DNA of 64,000 bases from DATARH01 sp963746885 (GCA_963746885.1 CAVVDM010000014.1:380353-444352), one strand, 5' to 3'; counted from the first letter of the stretch, positions 9,982 through 19,434 are shown. Numbers and translations are program-made. Notes: generated by a model from the letters alone, not told the origin.

Positions 9982-10809
9982 ATGCAGATCGTCGACGCCC
10001 AGATCCACACCTGGGGAACCGGCCTGCCGAGCAACCTGTCGCATCGCCAGATGACGCACTTCACACCGGCGGAGGCCATCGCCCTGATGGACGAAGGCAG
10101 CGTCGATGCCGCCGTCATTCACCCGCCGGGCTGGGACCCGAATTCGACCGACATGGCGTTGCAGGCGGTGCACGACTACCCCGGCAGGTTTGCGATCATG
10201 GGCGCATTGCCGCTTGACCGGCCGGAATTGCGCGCCCGCATCGCCACATGGCGAAACCAGCCGGGGATGCTCGGCCTGCGCTATGGCTTCCTCGGCGATC
10301 CGGCGCGGCGCTGGCTGCACGATGGCACGCTCGAATGGCTGTGGATCGAGGCCGAGAAGGCTGGCGTGCCCATCGCCATGCTGGCGACCGACTCGCTGAC
10401 CGAAATCGGCCGTATCGCCGAGCGCCACCCCGGATTGCGGCTGACGATCGACCATTTGGGCGGCCGAGGCGGCACCTCGACGCTGAAAGACGCTGCGGCG
10501 ATGACCCACATGCCGCAGCTTCTGGCCTTGGCGAAATTCCCGAACGTGGCGGTCAAGGCCACCGGTGTGCCGCACTATTCGAGCGAGGCCTATCCGTTTC
10601 CGGCGCTGCACACCTATCTGCGGCAGACCTACGACGCCTTCGGCCCGCACCGCATGTTCTGGGGCACCGACATCACCAAGATGCCGTGCTCCTGGCATCA
10701 ATGCGTGACGATGTTCACCGAGGAACTGCCGTGGCTCAGGGGCCGCGACCTGGAACTGATCATGGGAGAGGCGCTGTGCGCCTGGTGGGGCTGGAACCGG
10801 GCAGTCTGA
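9982..10809 (+). CDS. Amidohydrolase family protein (TIM barrel)
   Basis: 275 residues. Amidohydrolase-2 fold: N-terminal metal motif DAQIHTW near residue 5, DHLGG in the middle, and the late FWGTDITK strand with the catalytic Asp. This family covers decarboxylases and lactone or ester hydrolases acting on ring-cleavage products. An RBS (GGGAGCG) precedes the ATG. The gene is co-oriented with and 18 bases from the FAD oxidoreductase, and 24 bases from the following SDR, so it likely acts in the same pathway. Confidence 0.83.
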   Translation: MQIVDAQIHTWGTGLPSNLSHRQMTHFTPAEAIALMDEGSVDAAVIHPPGWDPNSTDMALQAVHDYPGRFAIMGALPLDRPELRARIATWRNQPGMLGLRYGFLGDPARRWLHDGTLEWLWIEAEKAGVPIAMLATDSLTEIGRIAERHPGLRLTIDHLGGRGGTSTLKDAAAMTHMPQLLALAKFPNVAVKATGVPHYSSEAYPFPALHTYLRQTYDAFGPHRMFWGTDITKMPCSWHQCVTMFTEELPWLRGRDLELIMGEALCAWWGWNRAV

Positions 10810-10833
10810 CAAGCAAGGAAGGAAACGTTCCAA

Positions 10834-11682
10834 ATGAAAACGAACGCGAAGGGCAAGCAGGTCTGCGTCGTGATCGGCGCCACCTCGAAGTGGCAGTCGG
10901 ATGGCCGCAATACGTTGCTGGCGCACGGCCATCCGGTCGACGACAGCGAATTGCCGGTGGGGGTGCGCTGGGGCGTCGGCGGCGCCGTCGCGCAGAAATT
11001 CGCGCAGGAGGGCTTCTTCACCGTCGTGACGACCCGCACCGAGAAGAATGCCGCGCCGCTGGCGGCGGCGATCCGGGAGCAGGGCGGCGAGTGCATGATC
11101 GTCGAACTCGACCTCACCTCGCAGGACTCGATCGCGAACGCGTTCGCCACGATCCGCCAGGAGGCCGGCGACCCTGATGTGCTGGTCTACAACGCCGGCT
11201 ATCTGGAAGGCCGCGACCTGCCGCCGGAGAAGGAGTTGCTCGAACACATCCCGGTGGAGATGTTCGACACGACGCAGCACATCGCCTGCCGCGGCCCGTT
11301 TCTCGTCGCCAAGGAGGTGTTGCCGGCGATGCGCAAGAAGGGCGCCGGCTCGTTTTTCTTCTCCAACAATTCCAGCTCGCTGCGCGGCAAGAAGCGCATG
11401 ACCGGCCAATCGCTGTACTACCCGCGGGTCATGATGCGCACCTTGGCGCAGGTGCTGACTGAGGAATACTCCGAGCATGGCGTGCATGTGGCCAACATCG
11501 TGATCGACGGCTCAATCGACTCGCCCGGCAGCCGCGCCTTGCCGCGGAACCAGAACCGCCCCGACCTGCAGATCAATCCGGTCAAGATCGCCGAGGCTTA
11601 CTACTACCTGCACACCCAGGACCGCTCGTGCTGGACGCATGAGCTGCAGCTCACGCCCTTTGCAACCAAGCCAAGCTACTGA
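10834..11682 (+). CDS. Atypical short-chain dehydrogenase/reductase
   Basis: 282 residues. It has a Rossmann-type first strand (VVIGATS), but about 28 residues are inserted before the glycine motif (GVRWGVGGAVAQ). The NAG motif is present (YNAG). The usual Tyr-x-x-x-Lys is not seen: the region reads QSLYYPRVMMR, so lysine is absent at the normal spacing. An SDR fold is clear but catalysis may differ. It is last in the run beginning with the FAD oxidoreductase; a strong hairpin follows at 11709-11743. Confidence 0.75.
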   Translation: MKTNAKGKQVCVVIGATSKWQSDGRNTLLAHGHPVDDSELPVGVRWGVGGAVAQKFAQEGFFTVVTTRTEKNAAPLAAAIREQGGECMIVELDLTSQDSIANAFATIRQEAGDPDVLVYNAGYLEGRDLPPEKELLEHIPVEMFDTTQHIACRGPFLVAKEVLPAMRKKGAGSFFFSNNSSSLRGKKRMTGQSLYYPRVMMRTLAQVLTEEYSEHGVHVANIVIDGSIDSPGSRALPRNQNRPDLQINPVKIAEAYYYLHTQDRSCWTHELQLTPFATKPSY

Positions 11683-11708
11683 GGCAACAACCCGGTAAGT
11701 TACAGACG

Positions 11709-11743
11709 CTCCGTCCCGTCGCGATGCTCGCGACGGGACGGAG
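11709..11743 (+). terminator. Perfect 16-bp stem hairpin after the SDR gene
   Basis: The arms 11709-11724 and 11728-11743 are perfect reverse complements with a 3-base loop (TGC). The hairpin lies 26 bases after the SDR stop and 88 bases before the next gene. No T-run follows, so it is either a weak intrinsic terminator or an RNA-stabilising element separating two transcription units. Confidence 0.55.
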
Positions 11744-11831
11744 CTGCCGATCACGCGGCAGTCATTAGTCCCGGCGCTGCGGGTGCGCTTGGCCCGCCTC
11801 ACCGCGCCGAAGCCAGCAGAGCGGAACCCCG

Positions 11832-13448
11832 ATGCTCGATGTGCCTGTTCTGATTGTCGGCGGCGGGCCGGTTGGTCTCACCGCCTCGATCCTGTTGTCG
11901 CAACAGGGCGTGCGCTCCTTGCTCGTCGAGCGCCATCCGGGCACGGCGATCCTGCCGAAAGCCCGCGGCATCAACGCGCGAACGATGGAGATGTACCGCC
12001 AGACCGGCATCGAGCAGGTGATCCGCGACGCCGGCCTACCGACCGAGCGCACCGGCTTTATCGTGTGGACCGAGAGCCTCGCCGGCCGCGAGATCGAGCG
12101 CCGCGTGCCCGGACGCATGGCGCCGGCCAACCGCAACGTGTCGCCGATGCTGAACTGCCTCTGCGCGCAGGACGATCTGGAGCCGGTGCTGCGCCGTTTC
12201 GCCGAGGCTCAGGCGCCGGCCGAATTGCGCTTCAACACCGAGATGACGGAATTTCGCCAGGACGCGGACGGCGTCACCGCCACGCTGACCGACCGGGTCG
12301 CCGGCGCGAAGACGGAGGTGCGTGCGCAATACCTGATCGCCGCCGACGGCGCCCAGAGCCGGGTCCGCCGCGTTGTCGCGACAGAAATGATCGGCCGGGA
12401 AGGCGTCTATGACAGCGTCAACATTCTGTTCAACGCCGATCTGCACCAGTGGGTGCAGGACCGCCCGGCGGCGCTCTATTTCGTCGAGCAGCCTGATCTG
12501 CGCGCGACCTTCCTGACGATCAACGCCCATGACCGCTGGAGTTTCCTGATCCACAGCCTCAAGCAATACGGCTATGTTCCCGAGGATTTCACCGCCGAGC
12601 GCTGCGCCGCGCTGATCCGTCAGGGGGTCGGCAAGCCCGATCTGCCGGTCACGATCCTCGGCGTTAGCGCCTGGGAAGCCTCGGCGATCGTCGCGGACCG
12701 CTACCGCGACGGGCGACTGTTTCTCGCCGGCGACGCGGCGCACGAGATGCCGCCGACCGGCGGCTTCGGCCTCAATACCGGCGTGCAGGACGTGCAAAAC
12801 CTGGTGTGGAAGCTGGCCGCCGTGCTGAAAGGCCAGGCCGGCGCCACGCTGCTCGACACCTACCACCCCGAGCGCCAGCCGCTCGGGTTGCGGATCACCG
12901 AGGCCAGCCTGGAAAACTCCCTGTCGATGGGCCGCACCGCGCGGCAGGACAGCGCCAAGCTGCCGCGGAGCGAGTTTCTTAACGAGCAGGGGCTGATTTT
13001 CGGTGCCTCGTACGACTCGGCCGCGGTGATCCCGGACGGGACGGCGCCGCCGGCGATCGCCGATCCGGTCACCCAATACGTGCCCTCGGCGCGGCCGGGC
13101 AGTCGGGCACCGCATGTCTGGCTCGAACGCAATGGCGAGCGCATCTCGACGATCGATCTGTTCGGGACGTGCTTTGTGCTGCTGGCCGGGGCGAACGGCG
13201 CTGCCTGGCTTGACGCGGCGAGCCGCCTCGCATCGCCGGCGCGCCCCGAGCTTGTCGCGCATACGATCGGCGGCAGCGGCGCGCTGGCCGATCCGGAGGA
13301 CGCGTGGTTGACGGCTTACGGTGTCGAGGCCGACGGCGCGGTGCTCGTCCGTCCCGACGGCTATGTCGGCTGGCGAGCCCGGACGCAGGCCGACGCGCCG
13401 CAGCGTGTCCTGCAACAGGTGCTCGACGGCATCCTCGGCCGCGCCTAG
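11832..13448 (+). CDS. FAD-dependent aromatic monooxygenase (PheA/TfdB-like)
   Basis: 538 residues. Class A flavoprotein hydroxylase: the N-terminal GGGPVGLTAS FAD motif is at about 11, the second FAD motif LFLAGDAAHEMPPTGGFGLN near 300, then NLVWKLAAVL. The C-terminal thioredoxin-like domain common to phenol/polyketide hydroxylases is present. It should hydroxylate an aromatic or polyketide-like substrate with NAD(P)H and O2. It begins a second transcription unit after the hairpin and is followed after 15 bases by a small flavoprotein. Confidence 0.85.
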   Translation: MLDVPVLIVGGGPVGLTASILLSQQGVRSLLVERHPGTAILPKARGINARTMEMYRQTGIEQVIRDAGLPTERTGFIVWTESLAGREIERRVPGRMAPANRNVSPMLNCLCAQDDLEPVLRRFAEAQAPAELRFNTEMTEFRQDADGVTATLTDRVAGAKTEVRAQYLIAADGAQSRVRRVVATEMIGREGVYDSVNILFNADLHQWVQDRPAALYFVEQPDLRATFLTINAHDRWSFLIHSLKQYGYVPEDFTAERCAALIRQGVGKPDLPVTILGVSAWEASAIVADRYRDGRLFLAGDAAHEMPPTGGFGLNTGVQDVQNLVWKLAAVLKGQAGATLLDTYHPERQPLGLRITEASLENSLSMGRTARQDSAKLPRSEFLNEQGLIFGASYDSAAVIPDGTAPPAIADPVTQYVPSARPGSRAPHVWLERNGERISTIDLFGTCFVLLAGANGAAWLDAASRLASPARPELVAHTIGGSGALADPEDAWLTAYGVEADGAVLVRPDGYVGWRARTQADAPQRVLQQVLDGILGRA

Positions 13449-13463
13449 CGGCAGGAATACGCG

Positions 13464-14009
13464 ATGAGCGCAAGTACTCTGGCCGATCGCGAAATTTTTG
13501 ATATCGGCTACCTGGTACTCAGTGGCACGTCGACGGCGGCACGCTGTCCCGAACTGCTGCGCGAACTGGTCGGGCTCGGCTTGTCGCGCGTCATCGCGCT
13601 TCCGACGCCCAACGCTTCGCGGGTGATCGCGCCGCGCGACCTTGCGGAAGTGCCGGGCGCGCAGGTTGTCGAATTGTACTTCGATGTGGCGATCCGCCCG
13701 CGGCCGCCGCGGGGGGTGGTGCTGTTCGCGCCCTGCAGCTTCAACTCGCTCAACAAGCTGGCGCAGGGCATCGCCGACAACCTTGCCCTGTCGGTGGTTG
13801 CCGAGGCGATCGGGCGGGGTACGCCGGTGATCGTCGGCCCATCGCTGAACGCGCCACTCCTCAACCACCCCGTTGCGCGCGCCTCGCTCGCGAGGCTGCC
13901 CGGCTGGGGCGTTACGATCGTGCCGCCCGTGGATGCAGGTGAGGGACCCCGCCTGGCCTCGACTGACGCGCTGATCGATGCCGTTCGGCCGCACGTACGG
14001 CGTGCTTAA
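13464..14009 (+). CDS. Flavoprotein of the PPC-decarboxylase/UbiX-like fold
   Basis: 181 residues. The central stretch APCSFNSLNKLAQGIADNLA matches the flavin-binding PASANT-like loop of the Flavoprotein family (Dfp/CoaC, LanD). VIVGPSLNAPLLNHP matches the later conserved NxxM-like region, with L in place of M. Such enzymes decarboxylate or bind FMN. It is 15 bases downstream of the monooxygenase, so it may provide or use flavin for the same pathway. RBS AGGA precedes the ATG. Confidence 0.7.
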   Translation: MSASTLADREIFDIGYLVLSGTSTAARCPELLRELVGLGLSRVIALPTPNASRVIAPRDLAEVPGAQVVELYFDVAIRPRPPRGVVLFAPCSFNSLNKLAQGIADNLALSVVAEAIGRGTPVIVGPSLNAPLLNHPVARASLARLPGWGVTIVPPVDAGEGPRLASTDALIDAVRPHVRRA

Positions 14010-14250
14010 CGGTCGCCACCCGCTCGATTTCTTCTTCGGTCTCGGCCTCGACGAGGACGTGCGCCGGCTGACCAGCCACCAGGCCGGGCTCTACGGCATC
14101 CCCGACCGCGACCATATCGCGGTCGGCGCCGGTGCCGACCTGTGATTGTTCGATCCCGCCACTGTCGGCATCTCGGCGCCGCGCCGGGTCAATGACCTGC
14201 CGGCCGGCGGCCCGCGCACATTGCGCGACCCGCGCGCCACCCGCCGCCGC
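14010..14250 (+). pseudogene. 3' remnant of an N-acyl-D-amino-acid deacylase-type amidohydrolase
   Basis: Translation in one frame gives DEDVRRLTSHQAGLYGIPDR, then IAVGAGADL, an in-frame TGA (14142-14144), then LFDPATVGISAPRRVNDLPA. This is the conserved C-terminus of D-aminoacylase/dihydroorotase-like amidohydrolases (LTSxPAxLYGIPDRG...GADLxLFDP). The rest of the gene is missing and the reading frame is interrupted, so this is a gene relic left between the flavoprotein gene and the convergent binding-protein gene. Confidence 0.7.
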
Positions 14251-15851
14251 TACTTGTCCAGCCAAACCGTTGCCAAATCCTGGTTGGCGAGGTGGCTCGG
14301 CCCGATCTTCCAGCCCTTGACGTAGGAGTGGTAGGGCACGATCCGATACCACCAGACAAGAAACCCCTCATGGGCCTCGGTGTCGAGATTGTGCTTTTCA
14401 AATTCGTACATCAGGGCGTGCTGCTTCTGCGGGTCGGTCTCGTGCAGCATCTTGTTGTAGATCGCGACCGCCTGCGGATCCTCAAACCCGCCGTAGCTTT
14501 CGGCCGAGGCCGATCCGGGCAATTCCTTTTGCACGTCGAGCGGCGGGTTGACGATGCCGTGCCCCGGCGCCTCGACCGAGACGTCGAAATTGCCAGTGCG
14601 CAGGGCCTCGTACCACGGGCCGCTCGGCACGACGCGCTGGGTGACGTGCAGCCCGATCTTGCTCCACTGATCGATCAGCCAGGCACCGATATATTTGTAG
14701 GGCTGGTCGACGTTGCGGTTCAGCAATTCGAAGCTGATGCCTTCGGCCCCGGCCTCCTTCAGCAGCCGCCGCGCCTCGGCGCGCGATTTCTCGATGTCGG
14801 GCCAGTACCCGGCGATTTTTTGCAGCTCCTCCTTGGTCGGCGCCAGCGGCGATTCCGGGAAGACAAAGGTGCCGACCGTTTTGACGATCGCGATCTTGGA
14901 CAACGCTTCGGCGCCGTGCCAGCGGTCGATCGCCAGGGTGAGGGCGCGACGTACCCGTGCATCGTCGAAGGGTTTCCGCCTGTGATTGGGCGTGAACGAC
15001 GAGCCGACATTCCAATCGCTGGTGGCGATCGTGACCTTGTCGCCGAGCGCCTTCTTGATTTCCTCGACCGCTGAGGGCGGCATGCCGCGAAATTCCATCG
15101 CAGCCCGGTCGCTGCGGATCGCGTCGACCCGGGTCGCCTGCTTGGGCGCAAAAATGCCGACGAACCCGTCGAGATAGGGCAGACCCTTGATGTAGTAATC
15201 GGGATTGCGCACCCCCTTGATCGACTGGCCGGTCTCGTAGCCGGCAAACTTGAACGGCCCGGACCCCATGATGTTCTTTTCGTACCAGTGGGGATCCTTA
15301 TCGATGATCTTCTTCTCGTAGATAAAGGCGAAGGGGTCGGCAAGCGCCGGCAAGAAGGCCGTCGTCGCGAACTTGAGGTGAAACACCACACTCGACGGAT
15401 CGGCCGCCTCCACCTTGTCGACCATCAGGAAATAGCCCTGGCGCGGGCTGATGACGCCTTTCGGGGGGAAGATGATCTCGTTCCAGCTGGCGGCCACGTC
15501 GGCGGCGGTCAGCGCTGAGCCGTCGTCAAATTTGACGTCCGGACGGATCTTGAAGGTGTAGGTCTTGCCCCCATCGGTCGGTTGCGGCATCGCCACACAC
15601 AGATCGCACACGAAAATGCCGGATGACGGGTCTTCCGGGTTGACCCGGATCAGCGTGCTGTAGAACGGCGCCACCGCGTGGATCGTGGCATAGGTGCTCT
15701 CGCGGTGACCGTCAAAACTCGGCGGCGCATCGGCCGGGATCATGTAGGTCAGCGTGCCGCCGCGTTTGGGGGCGTCGGCGGCGGCGGCGGGCATCGTCGC
15801 GGCGACCAGCGCCACCGCCGCGACAGCGGCGGGGGCGACCCACCAACGCAT
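14250..15851 (-). CDS. ABC transporter family-5 solute-binding protein
   Basis: 533 residues. Sec signal peptide at about 1-24 (MRWWVAPAAVAAVALVAATM...AAAAD), then RGGTLTYMIPAD and the SBP_bac_5 core with YTFKIRPDVKFDDGSALTAADV. Family members bind peptides, nickel, haem or opines in the periplasm for ABC import. No matching permease lies beside it; it is downstream of livF by 213 bases on the same strand. The start at 15851 is chosen because it gives a clean signal peptide. Confidence 0.85.
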   Translation of the reverse strand: MRWWVAPAAVAAVALVAATMPAAAADAPKRGGTLTYMIPADAPPSFDGHRESTYATIHAVAPFYSTLIRVNPEDPSSGIFVCDLCVAMPQPTDGGKTYTFKIRPDVKFDDGSALTAADVAASWNEIIFPPKGVISPRQGYFLMVDKVEAADPSSVVFHLKFATTAFLPALADPFAFIYEKKIIDKDPHWYEKNIMGSGPFKFAGYETGQSIKGVRNPDYYIKGLPYLDGFVGIFAPKQATRVDAIRSDRAAMEFRGMPPSAVEEIKKALGDKVTIATSDWNVGSSFTPNHRRKPFDDARVRRALTLAIDRWHGAEALSKIAIVKTVGTFVFPESPLAPTKEELQKIAGYWPDIEKSRAEARRLLKEAGAEGISFELLNRNVDQPYKYIGAWLIDQWSKIGLHVTQRVVPSGPWYEALRTGNFDVSVEAPGHGIVNPPLDVQKELPGSASAESYGGFEDPQAVAIYNKMLHETDPQKQHALMYEFEKHNLDTEAHEGFLVWWYRIVPYHSYVKGWKIGPSHLANQDLATVWLDK

Positions 15852-16064
15852 GCGTGATGTGATTCTCAACGTCGATCTCCCAAAGGGACCCGGGGCCCGT
15901 CGCGGCACGCAGTTGAGGCCGCTTCGGCTCCGCCCTCGCGGCTCGGCCCGATGCCGGTCAATTACCTGTCGCCGGCCGGCAACGAGTAACATGCTTCCCC
16001 GGGCCGGTGCCGCGCGATTGGTGCAAGGCCGTCATTCGGCCACTTCTGCGGTCGAGAACAGTGG

Positions 16065-16772
16065 CTAGAGAGCCATGAGGCGATCGCGCAGCGCCACGTC
16101 GTCGCGCAACTCGGCGGCCGGGCCGGTATGGCGGATGCTGCCCTTTTCGAGGACATAAACGCGGTCGGCGAGCGCCAGCGAGAAATCGACGCCCTGCTCG
16201 GCCAGCAGGATCGTCAACCCCTGTTCTTTCAAGGCGCGGATGTTGGCGAGCAATGCCTCGACGACGAGCGGCGCCAGACCCTCCGACGGCTCGTCGAGCA
16301 GCAGCAGCTCGGGGTTGCCCATCAGGGTGCGCGCGATCGTCAGCATCTGCTGCTCGCCGCCCGACAGAAAGCCGCCCGGCCGATTGCGCAGCTCGCGCAA
16401 TTTGGGAAACAGCTCATAGACCGCATCGAGACCCCATTTCCCGCGCCGGTGCGCCGCGCGCGCCGCGACATCGAGGTTTTCCCATACCGTCAGCTCGGCG
16501 AAGACGCGGCGGTCCTCGGGCACGAAGCCGATGCCGGCGCGCGCCACAAGGTGCGGCGACCAGCCGGCGATATCGGTGCCCTTCCACACGACGCGCCCGC
16601 TGGTGGGCCGCAACAGGCCCATCACCGAGCGGATCGTCGTCGTCTTGCCCACGCCGTTGCGGCCCAACAGGCAGACACACTCGCCGGCGGCAACCTCGAG
16701 CGAGATGCCGAACAGCACCCGGCTCAGCCCGTAAGCGGCGTGCAGGTCGTTGATCTCAAGCAACGCGGCCAT
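16065..16772 (-). CDS. livF: Branched-chain-type ABC transporter ATPase LivF
   Basis: 235 residues. Walker A GRNGVGKT at 37-44, ABC signature LSGGEQQM, Walker B LLLLDEPSEGL; the shorter LivF type. The ATG shares one base with the stop of livG (TGATG). One of two ATPases powering a branched-chain amino acid or, in view of the catabolic neighbours, aromatic-acid type importer. The 213 bases downstream up to the binding-protein gene show no gene. Confidence 0.9.
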   Translation of the reverse strand: MAALLEINDLHAAYGLSRVLFGISLEVAAGECVCLLGRNGVGKTTTIRSVMGLLRPTSGRVVWKGTDIAGWSPHLVARAGIGFVPEDRRVFAELTVWENLDVAARAAHRRGKWGLDAVYELFPKLRELRNRPGGFLSGGEQQMLTIARTLMGNPELLLLDEPSEGLAPLVVEALLANIRALKEQGLTILLAEQGVDFSLALADRVYVLEKGSIRHTGPAAELRDDVALRDRLMAL

Positions 16773-17518
16773 CAGGCGTGGCCGGCGCCGTGGCCGAGAT
16801 AAACCCGGCGCACCTCGGGGTCGTTGCGCACCTCCTCGGGCGTGCCGTCGGCGATCAGGTGGCCCTGGTGCAACACCGCGATCTTCTGGGCGATCCCGAA
16901 CACGACCTCCATGTCGTGCTCGGTAAACAGCAGGGTCAGCGCGCGCTCGCCCGCGATGCGCTCCAGCAGGCGGATCGTCTCATGCGTCTCGCTTGCCGAC
17001 ATGCCGGCAGTCGGCTCGTCGAGCAACAGCACCTGCGGATCGCTGGCCAGCGCGAGGCCGAGCTCGAGCTGTTTCTGGTTGCCGTAGCTGAGCGTGCCGC
17101 CGAGCACCTGGCCCTGGTCGCGCAGCCCGATCGAGACGAGCAGCGCCTCGACCTCATCGCGGTAGAACAACTCCGAGCGCGACCAGAAATTGCCACCGCG
17201 GCCGCGGTGCACCAGAAACGCCGCTTGCAGGTTTTCGAACACAGAGAGCTTCGGGAAGATGTTGGTGCGCTGGAATGAGCGCCCGAGTCCCATGCGGCAG
17301 ATCGCATGCGGTGGGATGCCGGTGATGTCGCGTCCGTCGAGCAACACCCGGCCGCTGTCGGGCCGCAAATGGCCGGTGATGAGATTGAACAGAGTCGACT
17401 TGCCGGCGCCGTTCGGGCCGATTACGGCGGCGATCTGGCGGGTCTCGACCCGCAGGCTGACCTCGCCGACGGCGCGGAAGCCGGCAAACGACTTGGACAG
17501 GCTGAAGACCTCAAGCAT
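16772..17518 (-). CDS. livG: Branched-chain-type ABC transporter ATPase LivG
   Basis: 248 residues. Walker A GPNGAGKS at 34-41, the LivG-type insert with GRSFQRTNIFPKLSVFENL, Walker B VLLLDEPTAGMS, and the C-terminal family tail (DPEVRRVYLG). Overlaps livM by eight bases and livF by one, giving tight coupling. Confidence 0.92.
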   Translation of the reverse strand: MLEVFSLSKSFAGFRAVGEVSLRVETRQIAAVIGPNGAGKSTLFNLITGHLRPDSGRVLLDGRDITGIPPHAICRMGLGRSFQRTNIFPKLSVFENLQAAFLVHRGRGGNFWSRSELFYRDEVEALLVSIGLRDQGQVLGGTLSYGNQKQLELGLALASDPQVLLLDEPTAGMSASETHETIRLLERIAGERALTLLFTEHDMEVVFGIAQKIAVLHQGHLIADGTPEEVRNDPEVRRVYLGHGAGHA

Positions 17519-18521
17519 TGCGCAGCTTCTTGACGCGCGTCAGCAGCGCATCGAGCGCGCCCATAATGCCGCCGGGAAAGGCGAACAGCAGCACGATCAG
17601 GATCGTGCCCAGCACCACCGGCCAATACTGGGTGTAGTCGGTGATCTGCTGGTTGAGCAGGGTCAGCACCAGCGCGCCGACCGCCGGGCCCCAGAAATGG
17701 TTCATGCCGCCGAGGATGGTCATGATCATCACGTCGGCCGATTTCGACCAGAACACGTAATCGGCAAAGACGCCGCGGTTGAAGATGCCGAACAGGGCGC
17801 CCGCGAACCCGGCAAAGGCGCCGGCGATCGTGAAGGCGGCGAGTTCGTAGGCGCGGACGTTGACGCCGACAAAGGCGGCGCGCTCCGGGTTCTCGCGGAT
17901 CGTCGTCAATACCCGACCGAACGGCGAGCCGGTCAGCCGTCGCAATGCCGCGATACACAGCATCACCAGCGCCAGCGTCACCAGATAGAACTGTCCGCCG
18001 ATGCGCAGATCCTGGACGAAAGGGATCGCCGACATCCACCCGAGATCGGGGAACGGCACGTCAGGCAATCCGGTGTCGCCGCCGGTTACCGCGTTCCACT
18101 TGAAGCACACCGCCCAGACGATCTGCGAGAACGCCAGGGTCAACATCGCGAAATAGATCTGGCTCAGCTTGACGCAGAAATAGCCGAACACCAGGGCAAA
18201 CCCAGCGGCTCCGAGCCCGGCGGCCGGAAAGGCGATCAGGAACGACACGCCGTAGGTCTTCATCAGGATGCCGCAGACATAGGCGCCGATGCCGAAATAG
18301 GCGACGTGGCCGAACGAGACGAGCCCGGTGGTGCCAAGTAACAGGTTGAGGCTCAGCGCAAACAGCGCGTAGATCGCGATCTGGTTCGCCAGAAACGTCT
18401 CGTAACGCGAGCCGAGCCACGGCACCGACGCCGCGATCAGAAACACGATCAGCGCCCACGGGATCTGCCGGCGCGCGGCGCGCGCGCCGACCCCGACGAT
18501 CCGGTCCACCCGCTCGCTCAT
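17511..18521 (-). CDS. livM: Branched-chain-type ABC permease LivM
   Basis: 336 residues with multiple membrane helices. The signature LVSFGHVAYFGIGAYVCGIL and the later IFNRGVFADYVFW region match LivM. The ATG at 18521 lies seven bases after the livH stop; an in-frame ATG at 18548 inside livH would add nine residues and is less likely. Confidence 0.9.
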   Translation of the reverse strand: MSERVDRIVGVGARAARRQIPWALIVFLIAASVPWLGSRYETFLANQIAIYALFALSLNLLLGTTGLVSFGHVAYFGIGAYVCGILMKTYGVSFLIAFPAAGLGAAGFALVFGYFCVKLSQIYFAMLTLAFSQIVWAVCFKWNAVTGGDTGLPDVPFPDLGWMSAIPFVQDLRIGGQFYLVTLALVMLCIAALRRLTGSPFGRVLTTIRENPERAAFVGVNVRAYELAAFTIAGAFAGFAGALFGIFNRGVFADYVFWSKSADVMIMTILGGMNHFWGPAVGALVLTLLNQQITDYTQYWPVVLGTILIVLLFAFPGGIMGALDALLTRVKKLRNA

Positions 18522-18528
18522 GGCCGCC

Positions 18529-19413
18529 TCATCGCAGTGGCCGGCCAAACAGGCCCCAGGGCCGCACGATCAGGATCACCGCCATCAGCGCGAAGACCGA
18601 GAACAGCGAAAATCCGGGGAAGATCAGAATGCCGAACGCAAGCACCTGGCCGTAGATCACCGAGCCCCAGAATGTGCCCCAGAACGAGCCGAGCCCGCCG
18701 ATCACCACGACGATGAATGCCTGCACGATGATCTCGACATCCATGCCCGGCACGATGCCCTGAATCGGGGTGACGAGGGCGCCCGACAATCCGGCGAGAA
18801 ATGTGCTGAGTGCGAACATGCCGGTATAGAGCCATCCGACATTGGCGCCGAGCGCGTCGAGCATCTCGCGATCGAGCGCCGCGGCGCGCACCATCCGGCC
18901 CATCGGCGTGCGGCTCAGCATCAGCCACACCGAAACGGCGATCAGCGGGCCGATACCCATGATGAACAGGCTGTAGAGCGGCACGGTCGTGCCGAACAGT
19001 TGGATCGCGCCGGCAAGCACCGGCGGCCCCGACACCGACAGCTGCTGGGTGCCCCAGATGTATTTGGCGGCATCGCCCAGGATCAACACGAGACCATAGG
19101 TAAAAAGCAGCTGGTAGAGCTCTTCGCGGCCGTAAAGATGTCGCAGCAGCAGCCGCTCGACGATCGCGCCGAGCAGCGCCATCACGCAAGCGGCCGCCAG
19201 CACGGCCGGCCAGAACACCCCGGGCAAAGACGGGTGCAGCCATTGCACCATCTGCCAGGCGAAATAAGCACCGAGCATGTAAAAGGAGCCATGCGCGAAG
19301 TTCAAAACCCGCAAGACGCCGAAGATCAGCGACAGCCCTGAGGCGATCAGGAACAGAAACATCGCCGTGGTCAACCCGGCCATGAACTGGCTGAACAGAA
19401 AAGTGGGGGCCAT
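18529..19413 (-). CDS. livH: Branched-chain-type ABC permease LivH
   Basis: 294 residues, polytopic. The LivH hallmark LNFAHGSFYMLGAY is at about 37-50, and IVQAFIVVVIGGLGSFWGT near the C-terminus. It follows livK after 124 bases containing a perfect hairpin (19435-19466), and starts the permease/ATPase part of the operon. Confidence 0.91.
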   Translation of the reverse strand: MAPTFLFSQFMAGLTTAMFLFLIASGLSLIFGVLRVLNFAHGSFYMLGAYFAWQMVQWLHPSLPGVFWPAVLAAACVMALLGAIVERLLLRHLYGREELYQLLFTYGLVLILGDAAKYIWGTQQLSVSGPPVLAGAIQLFGTTVPLYSLFIMGIGPLIAVSVWLMLSRTPMGRMVRAAALDREMLDALGANVGWLYTGMFALSTFLAGLSGALVTPIQGIVPGMDVEIIVQAFIVVVIGGLGSFWGTFWGSVIYGQVLAFGILIFPGFSLFSVFALMAVILIVRPWGLFGRPLR

Positions 19414-19434
19414 CGGACGGGCTCAAGCCTCTGA

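Noticed and set aside
8212..11487. A 1091-residue open frame on the minus strand
   Set aside because: It is the antisense shadow of the FAD oxidoreductase, amidohydrolase and SDR genes; no domain was recognised.
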